In this document: piece by piece, positions 27,999 through 36,581 of the stretch
Numbering within the stretch: the stretch's first letter is position 1
How the letters are laid out: every line of letters starts with the position of its first letter
Assembly (NCBI RefSeq): GCF_007859275.1
Contig: NZ_VOHC01000028.1
Location: forward strand, 1-64,000
Length of the DNA stretch: 64,000 nucleotides
Reading direction: 5' to 3'
DNA from: Planomicrobium sp. CPCC 101079
GTDB taxonomy: Bacteria; Bacillota; Bacilli; Bacillales_A; Planococcaceae
Position numbers and translations under genes: made by a program
Notes under the pieces: model-generated
The model's database searches: none
The model's input: only the letters and a program-made list of their open reading frames with translations
What the model was told of the DNA's origin: nothing

Positions 27999-29528
27999 TT
28001 TGACATAAGTTTGGTAGACTTCATGGAATTTCATGAGCGACTCCAAATCCTCTTCAAACTGTGGTTGGATACAGGAAATTTGAAACAAGCCACGCGTTTT
28101 CAAGTAGCCGCTGTTTGCATGCAGTTCAAAACCGGACAACTGGGCAGCTTGCAAAAAGCCGGTGACTTCCTCTTCCATCCGGAAACTCATAATAGTTGGA
28201 AAGCCATCTGAGAGGACTGGCCAGTTTTTTGTTTTTTTCTTCAGTAATTCTAAACGCTGTTCAAGCAGCAAGTACCGCTCGGGATAAGCTTGCAGCGCCT
28301 GGTTAAAGCTTTTCAGTAAACCGCCAGATAATGTAAATGGAATTTCATTGGCGTAAAGACCCAAGTCTACATAAGCAGGCAGGCCGTCATCCGGTTCAAT
28401 TGAATGATGGGCAAAGACGATGGCCACCCCACTCATTGTGCCTACCGCTTTCCCGCTGGCCGCCGAAGCAAGCCAAACGTTCTCAAGCGAGAAAGGCACC
28501 GAGCCAAAGCTGCTGACACAGTCCAAACAGAGTTTTGTCTCTTGCTGTTTACAAAGTGCTGCGATTTCTTCAAAGTTGTTCAGTAAACCAGTCGACGTTT
28601 CCCCGTGCACCATCAGCAGCCAGCCGATCTTGCGGTTTTTAAAGGCCCCTTCTATCTTGCCGAGCGAAAAAGGTTCTCCCCAAGCTTCTTCCAGCACATC
28701 AAATTCAAGCTTCCAGCGTTTTGCTTGCTCTTTTAGCCGCCTGCCAAATTCTCCATTTACCAAGACAAGCCCTTTTGCCTTCAAGTTTGGCAATTGGGCA
28801 ATCATTGCTTCATTTGCCAGCGTCCCGCTCCCGAACAAGAGGTGCGGCGTGGCTGACGCCATTTTTCGCAACCGTTCTTTTGTTTCTTCAAGAATCGTCT
28901 GAAAAGTTGCAGAGCGATGGGATACCGCTTCTTCGCCAAAAGGCGCGGCCAGCTTTCCACTCAACTGGACGGGTCCCGGGAAGAAGGTTTTCTTTCTTGT
29001 TTGAAGGCGTGCCGCTACCAACTGGCTGTACTGTTTGCGGGTCGTCACCATGGGAACAAAAACCGCCTCTCCCCTGCCGACAGGTTCCGCAAATGGGCGA
29101 AACCCCAACTGGCCGTAAAGCTTCAATTCCCGAGTCGTTCCTGAGATCACTGCGGAATCATATCCTTCTTCGCAGCAAAAATCCGACAAAGCGCGTGCCA
29201 ACAAAAAGAAGACCCGGCCATTCCGATGCTTTTTCCGGACGGCAAGCAGCCGGATCTCGCATACTTTCCCAATATCGGGCAAATGCCCCTCTACTTTTCC
29301 AATCTTCGCGTCCAAGGAAAAAGGGCGTTCTGCACGAAGTGCGATCATTCCGACAAGCTCCGAATCGGACAAAACGATGACGTAGGTATTTTGTTCATGG
29401 AATGGATCTACCCGCAGTCCATCTGTATTTTCTTCATGCTGCGGTATTTCTTCAACAAAGGTTTCATAATTCAATTTAGCTATTGCTTTGAATTCAGCTT
29501 CTGTCCGGGCGATTTTACACCAATACAA
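27993..29528 (-). CDS. GNAT domain fused to class V aminotransferase
   Basis: 511 residues. Residues 1-165 are a GNAT acyltransferase-like domain resembling N-acyl-amino-acid or autoinducer synthases (CEIRLLAVRKKHRNGRVFF as the acyl-CoA loop). Residues ~175-511 are a PLP aminotransferase of class V: GSGTLANEA, MVHGETSTG, DCVSSFG and the probable PLP lysine in SGKAVGTMSG. The aminotransferase half looks like 2-aminoethylphosphonate/alanine-glyoxylate enzymes. TTG start after AGGAGGG. Thirteen bases downstream of a flavin amine oxidase gene, so one operon; the joint substrate is unknown. Confidence 0.85.
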   Translation of the reverse strand: MYWCKIARTEAEFKAIAKLNYETFVEEIPQHEENTDGLRVDPFHEQNTYVIVLSDSELVGMIALRAERPFSLDAKIGKVEGHLPDIGKVCEIRLLAVRKKHRNGRVFFLLARALSDFCCEEGYDSAVISGTTRELKLYGQLGFRPFAEPVGRGEAVFVPMVTTRKQYSQLVAARLQTRKKTFFPGPVQLSGKLAAPFGEEAVSHRSATFQTILEETKERLRKMASATPHLLFGSGTLANEAMIAQLPNLKAKGLVLVNGEFGRRLKEQAKRWKLEFDVLEEAWGEPFSLGKIEGAFKNRKIGWLLMVHGETSTGLLNNFEEIAALCKQQETKLCLDCVSSFGSVPFSLENVWLASAASGKAVGTMSGVAIVFAHHSIEPDDGLPAYVDLGLYANEIPFTLSGGLLKSFNQALQAYPERYLLLEQRLELLKKKTKNWPVLSDGFPTIMSFRMEEEVTGFLQAAQLSGFELHANSGYLKTRGLFQISCIQPQFEEDLESLMKFHEVYQTYVKT

Positions 29529-29541
29529 GGCGAGCCCTCCT

Positions 29542-30660
29542 CTACCTCTTTTGAAAAACTTCTTCTATATCGTATAGACTCAAATCGATATCCAGAGGTT
29601 CCCCGATCGCCAGTTTAGCCAACTGCCAACCAAGATAAGGTCCGGCTGTAAGCCCGGAGGACCCCAACCCGTTTGCTGCATAGACATTTGGATGTTCCGG
29701 AACTTGGCCAATAAACGGCAGTGCGCTCGGAGTGGATGGGCGGAAACCTGTCCTTGCTCCCACCATTTCCGCTGCAGCTAAACCAGGAGCGGCGTCTAAC
29801 GTTCTATTGAGGATATGGTAAACGCCACCTGCTGTCAGTTTCGCGTCAAATCCGGCGTCGTTTTCATGGGTTGCCCCTGCAATAACCCGCCCGTCTGAAA
29901 ACGGCACGACATACAAACCGTTCGGCACCATCGCAACCGGCCACTCGCCTGTCTGGTGTCTTTCAACCTGCAAATGGAGAATTTGCGCTTTTTGAGGAAC
30001 GATCTTAAGTTTTAAACCAAGCGGTTCGAACAATTCAGCAGCCCATGCCCCACCCGTTGAAACAACGCTGTCAGCTTGGAATTCATCTGTTTTTGTTTTA
30101 ACGCCAATTACTTTAGGACCGTCCATCCAAAGTTGCGCAGTTCCATGGATCCGCTTCGCCCCTAGCCTGACAGCTGCGCCGATTAAAGCGTCGCGCACCG
30201 CACGGCCGTCCACCCGTGCTGCGCCGCTTACATAAAGAGAACCATATTTATCAGAAGCATAAGGAAACAGATGTTTCGTTTCTTCTGAAGATAGTCTGCG
30301 GATTTCCCCCATTTCAGGTGCGTCTTCCAGGCGCTCATACGCTTTTTGCTCCATTTTATCGAGCTTGCTCGCCTCATGGATGCTGACAATACCGACTTGT
30401 TTATAGCCCGTCTCTTTTTCGCCTTGGCTTTCAAGCTGGCGAATAAGCTCAGGATAATAAGCTGCGCCGCTCTTAGCAAGTCCATACCAAGCCATGTTTC
30501 TGCGCTGCGAAATCCATGGGCAGACAATCCCTGCTGCGACACCGGTTGCTTGGCCCTCATCCCCTCGGTCGATCAACGTTACTTGCGCACCTGCTTTTGC
30601 CGCATGAAAAGCGGCTGAAGCCCCCAAAATTCCTGCTCCAATAATAATGATTGATTTCAT
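29542..30660 (-). CDS. FAD-dependent amino acid oxidase (DAO family)
   Basis: 372 residues. N-terminal dinucleotide motif IIIIGAGILGASAA, DR at the end of strand 2, and the C-terminal FAD segment (ANGLGSSGLTAGPYLGW) of the glycine oxidase/D-amino-acid dehydrogenase family. Start at MKSIIII after AGGTGTG. Upstream partner of the GNAT-aminotransferase fusion. Substrate could be a D-amino acid, glycine or another secondary amine. Confidence 0.88.
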   Translation of the reverse strand: MKSIIIIGAGILGASAAFHAAKAGAQVTLIDRGDEGQATGVAAGIVCPWISQRRNMAWYGLAKSGAAYYPELIRQLESQGEKETGYKQVGIVSIHEASKLDKMEQKAYERLEDAPEMGEIRRLSSEETKHLFPYASDKYGSLYVSGAARVDGRAVRDALIGAAVRLGAKRIHGTAQLWMDGPKVIGVKTKTDEFQADSVVSTGGAWAAELFEPLGLKLKIVPQKAQILHLQVERHQTGEWPVAMVPNGLYVVPFSDGRVIAGATHENDAGFDAKLTAGGVYHILNRTLDAAPGLAAAEMVGARTGFRPSTPSALPFIGQVPEHPNVYAANGLGSSGLTAGPYLGWQLAKLAIGEPLDIDLSLYDIEEVFQKR

Positions 30661-30737
30661 GTCGTCCACACCTATTTCCAAAAGTTTTATCCGTTTATCT
30701 TACCGCTAATTCAATCGATACTCAAACCCCTCTAACA

Positions 30738-30759
30738 GAAGTTGGCCATAACCAACTTC
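30738..30759. other. Small palindrome in a divergent promoter region
   Basis: GAAGTTGG/CCAACTTC, perfect 8-bp arms around a six-base loop, without a T run. It lies between the divergent oxidase operon and the metallo-hydrolase gene; an operator or weak hairpin. Confidence 0.4.
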
Positions 30760-30819
30760 CGGTTTAGCGCCTTGGTGGAATAAAGACCTCCATCAAGTGA
30801 AGTTTCTCGGTAGAGAGCT

Positions 30820-30844
30820 GATTCAATATCCGTATTTGGGGTAA
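30820..30844 (+). promoter_or_regulatory. Candidate SigB promoter of the MBL-fold gene
   Basis: GATTCA, 13 bases, GGGTAA, about 45 bases before the start codon. One mismatch to the -35 consensus GWTTRA, with a full GGGTA. Confidence 0.5.
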
Positions 30845-30887
30845 AGCATTATTAGAAAGAAGCGAGGAAAATGGAGGAGGACTCAGT

Positions 30888-31736
30888 ATGGAAAGAAGCT
30901 CATCGACAGAAAGAGTATTGCCCGTCACTTCAGTGAAAGACGGTTCAGGCCGGGAAGTGATGCGTGATGTTTATTGTTTTACCACCCAAATTGTCAATGT
31001 TTATTTTATCGGAAATCCTGCAATCAGCAGTGATTGGGTATTGATCGACGCGGGTATGCCTGAGTCGGGAAGCAGGATATTGAAAGAGGCCGAAGATCGG
31101 TTTGGCCCGGACCATAAGCTGAAAGCGATCGTTTTAACACATGGCCATTTTGACCATGTAGGCGGAATTATCGATATACTTGCGAAGTTTCCGGTACCTG
31201 TCTATGCCCATCCCCTCGAGTTCCCATATTTGCAGGGGAAAAAAGATTACCCGGAACCAGATTCCACTGTGCAGGGCGGCCTTGTAGCCAAGATGTCAGC
31301 GGCGTTCCCAAAGCAAGCGATCAATATTTCCGAACACCTCAAGGAACTTCCCGCAAGCGGCAATATTCCAGAACTGCCTGGCTGGAAATGGCTTCACACA
31401 CCAGGTCATTCAGAAGGCCATATTTCTCTATTCCGGTTTGAAGGACGGATCATTATCGCTGGCGACGCTTTTGTAACAGTGAAACAGGATTCGTTTTATA
31501 AAGTGCTTGTACAGAAAAAAGAAGTGTGCGGCCCGCCCGTCTATTTGACAACAGATTGGCAAAATGCCTGGGAATCGGTCATTAAAATAGCGAACTTGCG
31601 ACCATCTATTGCGGCTACGGGGCACGGTAAACCGATGCGAGGCCCGAAAATGGCAGCGGGACTCGTAAAATTAGTCAACAATTTCCCTTATGTGGCAATG
31701 CCTGATTACGGTAGATTTGTTGACAATTCAAAATAA
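30888..31736 (+). CDS. MBL-fold metallo-hydrolase
   Basis: 282 residues. Metal-binding HGHFDH motif, further histidine in TPGHSEGH, Asp in AGDAFVT and the late histidine in ATGHGKPM. Glyoxalase II/lactonase-like fold; B. subtilis YqjP/YobT-like proteins are similar in size. ATG start after GGAGGAGG. Preceded by a possible SigB promoter. Substrate unknown. Confidence 0.88.
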   Translation: MERSSSTERVLPVTSVKDGSGREVMRDVYCFTTQIVNVYFIGNPAISSDWVLIDAGMPESGSRILKEAEDRFGPDHKLKAIVLTHGHFDHVGGIIDILAKFPVPVYAHPLEFPYLQGKKDYPEPDSTVQGGLVAKMSAAFPKQAINISEHLKELPASGNIPELPGWKWLHTPGHSEGHISLFRFEGRIIIAGDAFVTVKQDSFYKVLVQKKEVCGPPVYLTTDWQNAWESVIKIANLRPSIAATGHGKPMRGPKMAAGLVKLVNNFPYVAMPDYGRFVDNSK

Positions 31737-31835
31737 CGCTTTGTGAAACAGCCCTTGGAAAGCCTATTTCTAAGGGTTTTCCCTTGAATTTTTTATCTAT
31801 CCGAAAATATAAATAGAAAATTTCGTTAATTATAT

Positions 31836-31861
31836 GTTTAAAGTGATAAAATCATGGGTAT
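31836..31861 (+). promoter_or_regulatory. SigB promoter of the sucrose-like operon
   Basis: GTTTAA, 14 bases, GGGTAT: a full match to both SigB consensus boxes, about 60 bases before the glycosyltransferase start. Confidence 0.85.
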
Positions 31862-31864
31862 ATA

Positions 31865-31902
31865 AATACCTCAGTCTCGGTTTTTTTAGATACTGAGGTA
31901 TT
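31865..31902 (+). promoter_or_regulatory. Leader stem-loop of the glycosyltransferase mRNA
   Basis: Perfect 11-bp inverted repeat AATACCTCAGT/ACTGAGGTATT with a 16-base T-rich loop. It begins at about the predicted SigB start site, so it would form at the very 5' end of the mRNA. It ends 12 bases before the ribosome site; mRNA stabiliser or regulator binding site are both possible. Confidence 0.65.
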
Positions 31903-31922
31903 AAGAATGGAGATGAACTGAA

Positions 31923-33188
31923 ATGAGAAAAAAAGTACTTTTTGTTTCGGATCATGGAGATCCCTTAGCGAAGCTTGGCGGTAAACAAGCCGGCGGACAA
32001 AACAATTATGTGAAACAATTGGCATTGGCCTTAGAAAAAAGAGGATGGCAAGTAGATGTAGCAACACACTGGTGCGACGAGACAGCCCCTCGAATTGAGA
32101 CATTCGGCAAATCATGCCGTGTTTATCGTATCAAAGCCGGCTATAAAGGCTTTGTATCAAAAAATGAAATGTACAAGATGCTCCCTGCTTTTTATAAAGA
32201 AATGAAACAAACATTGCCTCTAGAATCGTATGATTTAGTCCATACTCATTACTGGCTATCGGGACTGATCGGTAAAAAACTGAAAGAAGAGTTTGGTCTG
32301 CCGTTTATCTATACATCACATTCTTTGGGATGGGCGAAAGAAAAAGCGACAGGCATTCGGGATGAACGCCGTATGGCAGCTGAAGCAACCATTCTCCAAT
32401 CTGCGGATCAAATTTTAGCGACAACCAAAAGCGAGAAACAGCTTATCCAGGAAAATGTCGCCTCTCCTTCTCCCATCAAAGTAATCCCCATCGGGGTTGA
32501 CCAAGCATTCAAGGTGCGCGGAAACCGTAAACACTTAAGAAGAAAATTGGGTTACGAAAGCCCATTGTTTGTATTTGCCGGACGTTTGGAAGAAACAAAA
32601 GGCATTTATACATTGCTGAATGCATTCCAGTTGTTAGTGGCTAAAGGAGACAAAGCTTACAACCCGCGCTTGTTGATTGCCGGCGGCGATGAAGAAGCTA
32701 TCGATTCGGCAACGCGTATGCCTCTTGATGAAAGTTTATGCTATGCTTTAAAAGGAATTGAAGATAAAGTGGAATTTCTTGGGCCGAAATCACAGGATGA
32801 ACTGGCAACATTATTCAATGCGGCAACGGCCACTATTGTTCCGAGCTTCTATGAATCGTTTGGTATGGTTGCGGCAGAAGCACAGGCATGCGGAAGCCCT
32901 GTCATCGCGTCTGATGTCGGCGGATTGAAAAACGTGGTGCGTGATGGCGTCACCGGACTGCTTGTTGAAACAAAGAACGAAGTAGATTTGGCCATTGCAA
33001 TGGAAGTCCTCGCTGTGAATACATTGCTTGCTGAGCGCTTAAGCCGGCAAGCCATCGATGTGGCAAACCAAGAATTCCAGTGGACATCTATTTCCAAAAA
33101 AATAGACGCTATGTATGGGGTGATCATTGATGAACGGAGCAACACATTTATTGGTAACCGACCTGGACAAAACCTTCGTCGGGGATAG
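31923..33188 (+). CDS. GT4 glycosyltransferase, sucrose-phosphate-synthase-like
   Basis: 421 residues of the GT-B fold, family GT4. Signature parts: KQAGGQNNYVKQL (donor loop), HTHYWLSG, SHSLGWAKE, FAGRLEETKGI and the EX7E-like ESFGMVAAEAQACGSPVIA. This is the SPS/MshA-like branch. The overlapping phosphatase gene of the sucrose-phosphatase family favours a sucrose-phosphate or mannosylfructose-phosphate synthase. ATG after GGAGATGA. It is driven by a full-consensus SigB promoter, consistent with a stress solute, which is inference. Confidence 0.82.
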   Translation: MRKKVLFVSDHGDPLAKLGGKQAGGQNNYVKQLALALEKRGWQVDVATHWCDETAPRIETFGKSCRVYRIKAGYKGFVSKNEMYKMLPAFYKEMKQTLPLESYDLVHTHYWLSGLIGKKLKEEFGLPFIYTSHSLGWAKEKATGIRDERRMAAEATILQSADQILATTKSEKQLIQENVASPSPIKVIPIGVDQAFKVRGNRKHLRRKLGYESPLFVFAGRLEETKGIYTLLNAFQLLVAKGDKAYNPRLLIAGGDEEAIDSATRMPLDESLCYALKGIEDKVEFLGPKSQDELATLFNAATATIVPSFYESFGMVAAEAQACGSPVIASDVGGLKNVVRDGVTGLLVETKNEVDLAIAMEVLAVNTLLAERLSRQAIDVANQEFQWTSISKKIDAMYGVIIDERSNTFIGNRPGQNLRRG

Positions 33189-33855
33189 GGAAGCTTTAAA
33201 AGAACTATTGACGTTCTTTGAGGAACAGCCCTATCACATTAACTTGGTGTACAATACCGGCCGCCATTTCGGGTCGCTGCAAAAACTGAGAGAAGCGGAA
33301 AACCTGCCTGCCCCCGACATTGCCGTTACGGATGTCGGTACAGAAATCCGCATCAAGAACGGTGAAGAGTATGTAATGGATGAGGACTGGGACGCCCGCA
33401 TGACTGAAAACTGGCGACCTGAAGAAATTGAGGAAATTGCTTCTCGGTTTTCAGGATTGACAAAACAACCAGTCACCGGGAAAAACCGTTCTTCTTATTA
33501 CGTAACCGATGATGAGACAGCAGCTGAATTCGGCAGACAATTGAGCGATGCAGGAATACAGCATAAATTCATCTACAGCGGCAGCAAATACGTGGATATC
33601 TTGCCTATCCACGGCGGCAAAGGCCAAGCGCTCCGTTATCTAGTAGAAAAATACAACCTCCAAGACGCTAAATTGCTGGCTTCTGGAGACTCTGGAAATG
33701 ACACGGAAATGCTGACACAAGGCTTCCCTTCTGTCATTGTCGGAAATGCACACCCTGAATTGCTGGCTGTGCCGGAAGATCCGACAATTTACCGTGCATC
33801 ACGTGGATTTGCCGGAGGCATTTTAGAGGGCTGGCAGTATTTCCATTCAAAATAA
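33130..33855 (+). CDS. HAD hydrolase of the sucrose-phosphatase family
   Basis: 241 residues. HAD motif I DLDKT, motif II NTGR, cap region with TDVGTEI, and motif IV ASGDSGNDTEM. The IYSGSKYVDILP block matches cyanobacterial sucrose-6-phosphate phosphatase. Overlaps the synthase gene by about 60 bases, so translation is coupled. Start ATG after GGGGTGA; a TTG one codon earlier is less likely. Mannosylfructose-phosphate phosphatase is the main alternative. Confidence 0.82.
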   Translation: MNGATHLLVTDLDKTFVGDREALKELLTFFEEQPYHINLVYNTGRHFGSLQKLREAENLPAPDIAVTDVGTEIRIKNGEEYVMDEDWDARMTENWRPEEIEEIASRFSGLTKQPVTGKNRSSYYVTDDETAAEFGRQLSDAGIQHKFIYSGSKYVDILPIHGGKGQALRYLVEKYNLQDAKLLASGDSGNDTEMLTQGFPSVIVGNAHPELLAVPEDPTIYRASRGFAGGILEGWQYFHSK

Positions 33856-33860
33856 ACTTG

Positions 33861-33910
33861 AAATCCTAAAGGCTGTTCGCTGAAAAGCGATTGGCCCTTG
33901 GGATTTTTTT
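33861..33910 (+). terminator. Terminator after the phosphatase gene
   Basis: AAATCC...GGATTT closing stem over an imperfect hairpin containing TCGCT/AGCGA, followed by a seven-T run. Confidence 0.7.
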
Positions 33911-34061
33911 CTGTGCCAAAGCTGCAATCAGGGTAATCATTTGTTTTTTTATGTATTTCGTTTATATTTAGTAGACAGGCACTTTCAAGATCTGGGGTTC
34001 CGCTCCATTTCTCTCAGTACATACAAGTTGCTATTTTGTCTACGAACAGGAGGAAATTGAG

Positions 34062-34895
34062 ATGAGTAAAGTCTCGAATCTGCACAAAGAGTCCATGGTC
34101 ATGTTAAAAGAAACAAGCCGGACTTTTTTCATCCCAATCAGTTTTTTGGAACCTACCCTAAAAAAAACTGTCGCATCCGCCTATCTTTGCATGCGGGCGA
34201 TTGATGAAATCGAAGACCATCCAGAACTGGACGACAAAGCAAAAAAGACCTTACTGCTAACAATCAGCGAAATGCTAAAAACTTCGTTTGATCCAAACGA
34301 ATACAAAGCGCTGCTACAGCCTTATGAGCATATGTTGCCTCAAGTCAGCCTTCGCTTATACGATTGGATTAGCTTATGCCCGACTGAAATTGCCGATAAA
34401 GTAAAAGCTTCTACCGCAGAAATGGCAGAAGGAATGGCAAAATGGGTGGAAAAAGGCTGGAACATTCAGTCACGGGAAGAACTGGATGATTACACTTACT
34501 ATGTAGCTGGACTTGTCGGTACAATGCTTTCCGATTTATGGAAGTGGCATGACAATACAGAAACCGATCCTGAGCTTGCTATTGCGTTTGGCCGTGGATT
34601 GCAAGCCGTCAATATGCTTCGGAATTATGATGAAGATTTGGAACGCGGTGTCAGTTTTGTGCCAAAAGGCTGGAACCGGGAAGATATGTACAATTACGCA
34701 AACGAAAACCTTTCACAAGCCCAGCTTTACGTGAAATCCATTAAAAACAAACGGATTCTCATGTTCTGCAAAGTTCCTCTAGCGTTGGCCCATAGCACAT
34801 TAAAAGCATTAAAATCAGGTAAAGAAAAAATGAGCCGCCAAGAAGTTGAAGGCATCGTCGAGCAATTAAAGCAAGAAGAAAATATTAACGAATAA
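34062..34895 (+). CDS. Squalene/phytoene synthase family protein
   Basis: 277 residues, all-helical trans-isoprenyl diphosphate synthase fold. First Asp-rich motif AYLCMRAIDEIEDHPELD, second NMLRNYDEDLERG, and YYVAGLVGTMLSDLW between them, all as in squalene synthase relatives. Family members join two prenyl diphosphates head to head, but a Bacillus relative (YisP) is a phosphatase, so the product is open. AGGAGG ribosome site. It lies about 200 bases after the sugar genes, beyond a terminator, with its own possible promoter (TTGTTT/TATATT near 33.94-33.97 kb). Confidence 0.85.
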   Translation: MSKVSNLHKESMVMLKETSRTFFIPISFLEPTLKKTVASAYLCMRAIDEIEDHPELDDKAKKTLLLTISEMLKTSFDPNEYKALLQPYEHMLPQVSLRLYDWISLCPTEIADKVKASTAEMAEGMAKWVEKGWNIQSREELDDYTYYVAGLVGTMLSDLWKWHDNTETDPELAIAFGRGLQAVNMLRNYDEDLERGVSFVPKGWNREDMYNYANENLSQAQLYVKSIKNKRILMFCKVPLALAHSTLKALKSGKEKMSRQEVEGIVEQLKQEENINE

Positions 34896-34898
34896 TTT

Positions 34899-34936
34899 AA
34901 GCGCACTCCTCCATAAGGCGAGTGCGCTTTATTTTT
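34899..34936 (+). terminator. Terminator after the squalene-synthase-like gene
   Basis: AAGCGCACTC/GAGTGCGCTT hairpin followed by TATTTTTATT. Confidence 0.85.
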
Positions 34937-35054
34937 ATTGCTGTTTAACAAAATAGGATAAGTTGCTTACTTAAAATGACAATATTCTTCTTCCTTTTGC
35001 GCAATTAGTCTATAATTAAACCAGAATCAAATTTTTGAGATAAGGGGAATACCT

Positions 35055-36509
35055 ATGACATTATCCATTATCGGCATCCTCACGGCAGTCATTTTTGTCT
35101 TAAATATCTTTCTTGCCGCAGCACTCGTCTTTTTAGAACGCCGTGACGCCTCTTCAACATGGGCATGGATACTAGTCTTATTTTTCATTCCAATTTTCGG
35201 TTTCTTCTTTTATCTTTTGCTTGGAAGACGACTTCGAAGAAAGACCCTTTTCAAGTGGGAAGGCCGCAAAAAAGTAGGAATTGAAAACTTGATTGCCCAT
35301 CAAATGAATTCTTTGCACGATAACGACTTTCATTTTCGTGATGATAACGCGAAATCCTATAAAGAACTGGTTTATTTGCTGTTGCGAAACAACGGGGCAG
35401 TCTTGACACAAGACAATTCTGTGCAAATTTTCAACGACGGACGCGAAAAGTTTGATTCGCTGATCGCCGATATCCATAATGCCAAACACCATATTCACAT
35501 CCAATACTACATCTTCCGCTTGGACCAGCTTGGCAATCGGATAATGGATGCCTTGACCGAAAAGGCAAAACAAGGGGTCAGAGTTCGCTTGTTGTATGAT
35601 GATATGGGTTCCCGCCGGCTCAGCAAGCGAAAATTCAAAGAATTTATCAACGCCGGAGGAGAAGTGGAAGTGTTTTTCCCAGCTATCTGGCCAATCATCA
35701 ATCCGCGGCTTAACTATCGGAACCACAGGAAAATTGTGGTTATCGATGGCCGGGTCGGCTATATCGGCGGCTTTAATGTCGGAGAAGAATATATCGGGCT
35801 CAGCCGGAAGTTCGGCTATTGGCGGGACACTCATCTGAAACTCCAGGGAAGTGCGCTGCACCCGCTACAGACACGGTTTATCCTCGATTGGAATCAGGCC
35901 TCTGCCCGAAACGACATTGAATACGATGATGATTATTTTCCGGCGATTCCCGAAAAAGGCGAAACGTCAATCCAAATCGTATCAAGCGGACCGGATGAAG
36001 AATGGGAACAAATCAAGGATGGTTATTTGAAGCTGATCAACCTGGCCGAAAAGTCCATCTATATTCAAACGCCTTATTTCATCCCGGACGCCAGTTTCTA
36101 CGACGCGATCCGAATTGCAGCTTTATCAGGAATCGATGTCCGCATCATGATCCCGAACAAGCCGGACCATCCATTCGTCTATTGGGCCACTTATTCCTAT
36201 GCAGGCCAGATGCTGCGGGCTGGCGCAAGGGTATTCATTTACAACAATGGCTTTCTACATACGAAAATGATTGTTGTCGACGGCAAGGCATCTACAGTTG
36301 GTACAGCTAATATTGATGTTCGGAGTTTTAAATTGAATTTCGAAGTCAATGCGTTCATGTACGACGAAAAAGTTTCTAGCGAGCTGACTGAATTGTTCCA
36401 TCATGACATGGAATTATCCACCGAATTGACATACGAAAAATATTACGGCCGGACGCGCATGATCAAGACTAAAGAGTCGATTGCCCGGTTATTGACGCCA
36501 ATTTTATAA
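35055..36509 (+). CDS. cls: Cardiolipin synthase
   Basis: 484 residues, usual length. Two N-terminal membrane helices (5-60) and two phospholipase D HKD sites: NHRKIVVIDGRVGYIGG near 220-236 and HTKMIVVDGKASTVGTANID near 400. Makes cardiolipin from phosphatidylglycerol in the membrane. AAGGGGAA ribosome site; a TATAAT box about 35 bases upstream with a poor -35. Confidence 0.95.
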   Translation: MTLSIIGILTAVIFVLNIFLAAALVFLERRDASSTWAWILVLFFIPIFGFFFYLLLGRRLRRKTLFKWEGRKKVGIENLIAHQMNSLHDNDFHFRDDNAKSYKELVYLLLRNNGAVLTQDNSVQIFNDGREKFDSLIADIHNAKHHIHIQYYIFRLDQLGNRIMDALTEKAKQGVRVRLLYDDMGSRRLSKRKFKEFINAGGEVEVFFPAIWPIINPRLNYRNHRKIVVIDGRVGYIGGFNVGEEYIGLSRKFGYWRDTHLKLQGSALHPLQTRFILDWNQASARNDIEYDDDYFPAIPEKGETSIQIVSSGPDEEWEQIKDGYLKLINLAEKSIYIQTPYFIPDASFYDAIRIAALSGIDVRIMIPNKPDHPFVYWATYSYAGQMLRAGARVFIYNNGFLHTKMIVVDGKASTVGTANIDVRSFKLNFEVNAFMYDEKVSSELTELFHHDMELSTELTYEKYYGRTRMIKTKESIARLLTPIL

Positions 36510-36514
36510 ACAAA

Positions 36515-36553
36515 AAAAGAGTCCCGGATGTTATAATTCCGGGACTCTTTTTT
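36515..36553 (+). terminator. Terminator after cls
   Basis: AAAAGAGTCCCGGA/TCCGGGACTCTTTT stem, nine-base loop, T run; can also serve the convergent carboxypeptidase gene. Confidence 0.9.
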
Positions 36554-36581
36554 CAATGCATTTATGGAATTTTTTTTAAAT

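Noticed and set aside
33985..34020. Third fragment of the GC-rich repeat (TTCCGCTCCATT)
   Set aside because: The match is only 12 bases long; may be chance.
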